NCBI GenBank assembly: GCA_026398575.1
Contig: JAPLSP010000013.1
Location: 1-7,765, forward strand
Direction of reading: 5' to 3'
Length of the DNA stretch: 7,765 nt
DNA from: Candidatus Sumerlaeota bacterium
Lineage (GTDB): Bacteria > Sumerlaeota > Sumerlaeia > JADFCT01
Both the position numbers and the translations under genes were made by a program. Below the pieces are notes generated by a model, which worked only from the letters and a program-made list of their open reading frames with translations, did no database searches and was not told the origin of the DNA. Of this stretch, positions 7,092-7,765 are shown piece after piece. The first letter of the stretch is position 1; the number at the start of each line of letters is the position of its first letter.

Positions 7092-7646
7092 GTGAAATTT
7101 TTAGCCGTTATCGTGATCGCAGTAACGCTTCTGGGCGCGGCAGGTTTTGCGCAGCCATCCGGCGATCGTGAAACATCGTCTTCCGCTTCGGGCGCCAACC
7201 GGCCTGCGGCGCGCGAATTCGATATGCCATCCGGTCTTCGTCCCGCCGAAGAGTGGGAGGCGTTGTGGCCTTTCGCCATGTCGGATATGGCGGACCAGCT
7301 GGGCCTGACCGAAAAGCAGATGGCGCAGATCAAGGAAAAGGTCTATGAAACCCGCCGCAAGACCATTGACCTCAAAGCCAAGGCCGATCTGACGCGGCTG
7401 GATTTGGAATTGATGCTCACCAGCGATACCGTGCACGAAAAAGAGGCCTTCGCCCTGGTGGATAAAATCAAGGAAATCGAAAGCGAGATCGAAAAACTGC
7501 GCATCTCGCTGACGCTGGCCCAGAACGAGATTCTGACGCAATACCAGCGGCGACTCCTGAGCCGCCTGGTGGAAATCGAGCGCAAACGCCAAAACCAACG
7601 CCAGCAGCCCGCGCCCCCCGAACCCAAGTCTCCGCGCCGGCCATAG
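7092..7646 (+). CDS. Spy/CpxP-like periplasmic LTxxQ protein
   Basis: A 184-residue exported protein with a GTG start, 9 nt after an AAAGGA-type ribosome binding site. Residues 1-20 (MKFLAVIVIAVTLLGAAGFA) form a signal peptide, cleaved before QPSGD. After a short disordered stretch comes a helical core: LTEKQ at residues 72-76, the first LTxxQ motif of the Spy/CpxP/ZraP (metal-resistance) superfamily; a charged helix-rich, coiled-coil-like middle (KVYETRRKTIDLKAKADL, EIESEIEKLR); then LTLAQ (140-144) and LTQYQ (148-152), the latter sitting where the second family motif is expected, followed by RRLL. The tail is rich in Gln, Pro and Arg. Relatives are periplasmic chaperones or metal-responsive regulators of envelope-stress systems. 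No Cys and few His are visible, so metal binding is not supported. It is monocistronic as far as the window shows, with a diverged inverted repeat on both sides. Confidence 0.8.
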   Translation: MKFLAVIVIAVTLLGAAGFAQPSGDRETSSSASGANRPAAREFDMPSGLRPAEEWEALWPFAMSDMADQLGLTEKQMAQIKEKVYETRRKTIDLKAKADLTRLDLELMLTSDTVHEKEAFALVDKIKEIESEIEKLRISLTLAQNEILTQYQRRLLSRLVEIERKRQNQRQQPAPPEPKSPRRP

Positions 7647-7705
7647 TGTCCTGACTCAGAATTACGATCACGTATTTTTGCCGAAGGTACGAAAGCAATG
7701 CGCTC
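7642..7705 (+). repeat. 64-bp inverted repeat, right arm
   Basis: Plus-strand partner of 6939-7002. The strongest 22 bp lie at 7684-7705; similarity weakens toward the gene and reaches into the CpxP-like gene's TAG stop. Seven bases after its end begins the 39-bp repeat at 7713, so two repeat modules abut here. Confidence 0.6.
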
Positions 7706-7712
7706 AGAAGGG

Positions 7713-7751
7713 GCGCCAGCTTTTGGAGTAAGGTGGCTTGCCGCCTTCTTT
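7713..7751 (+). repeat. 39-bp dispersed repeat, copy 3, at the window edge
   Basis: Identical to 173-211 and to the reverse complement of 239-277. A T-rich stretch and GGCG follow, resembling the loop side of the left-edge hairpin, so a second inverted arm may lie just beyond the window and make a hairpin here too. That is a prediction, not seen. Confidence 0.9.
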
Positions 7752-7765
7752 TTGGCGATTCTATA

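Overview
The window is a GC-rich stretch of bacterial chromosome in which every supported gene lies on the + strand. It holds five complete protein genes and the tail of a sixth. No RNA gene, CRISPR array, transposase or phage gene was recognised. Secreted PQQ-like propellers that begin with a W-P-Q-Y-R-G motif, secreted FAD-dependent oxidoreductases with an N-terminal beta-sandwich, the small lipoprotein type seen here and YYY-motif (DUF2298) membrane proteins all suggest an uncultured bacterium near the PVC superphylum (Planctomycetota, Verrucomicrobiota, Lentisphaerota) or Sumerlaeota. That placement is an inference from gene content; the window holds no phylogenetic marker.

Layout: 1-140 is the C-terminal tail of an unidentified protein. 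158-303 is a very long hairpin followed by nine T's, probably a repeat-derived terminator. 365-3511 is a tight two-gene unit: a secreted PQQ-like beta-propeller and a secreted FAD-dependent oxidoreductase, 9 bp apart. 3512-3894 is a gene-free stretch holding several unrelated short repeats. 3895-6862 is a second two-gene unit: a small lipoprotein and, 4 bp later, a 780-residue multi-pass DUF2298 protein that appears to start at TTG. 6863-7091 is intergenic, with hairpins and one arm of an inverted repeat. 7092-7646 encodes a Spy/CpxP-like periplasmic protein with LTxxQ motifs. 7647-7765 holds the other arm of that inverted repeat and, at the right edge, another copy of the hairpin repeat seen near the left edge.

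All five complete genes encode exported or membrane proteins, so the window is about the cell envelope. The first pair probably acts outside the cytoplasm on carbohydrate-like or other organic substrates. The second pair looks like an envelope-assembly or glycosyltransferase-like module of unknown substrate. The last gene looks like an envelope-stress or metal-response chaperone. The most unusual material is non-coding: a 39-bp repeat present as an inverted pair near the left edge and again at the right edge, and a diverged 64-bp inverted repeat bracketing the CpxP-like gene.
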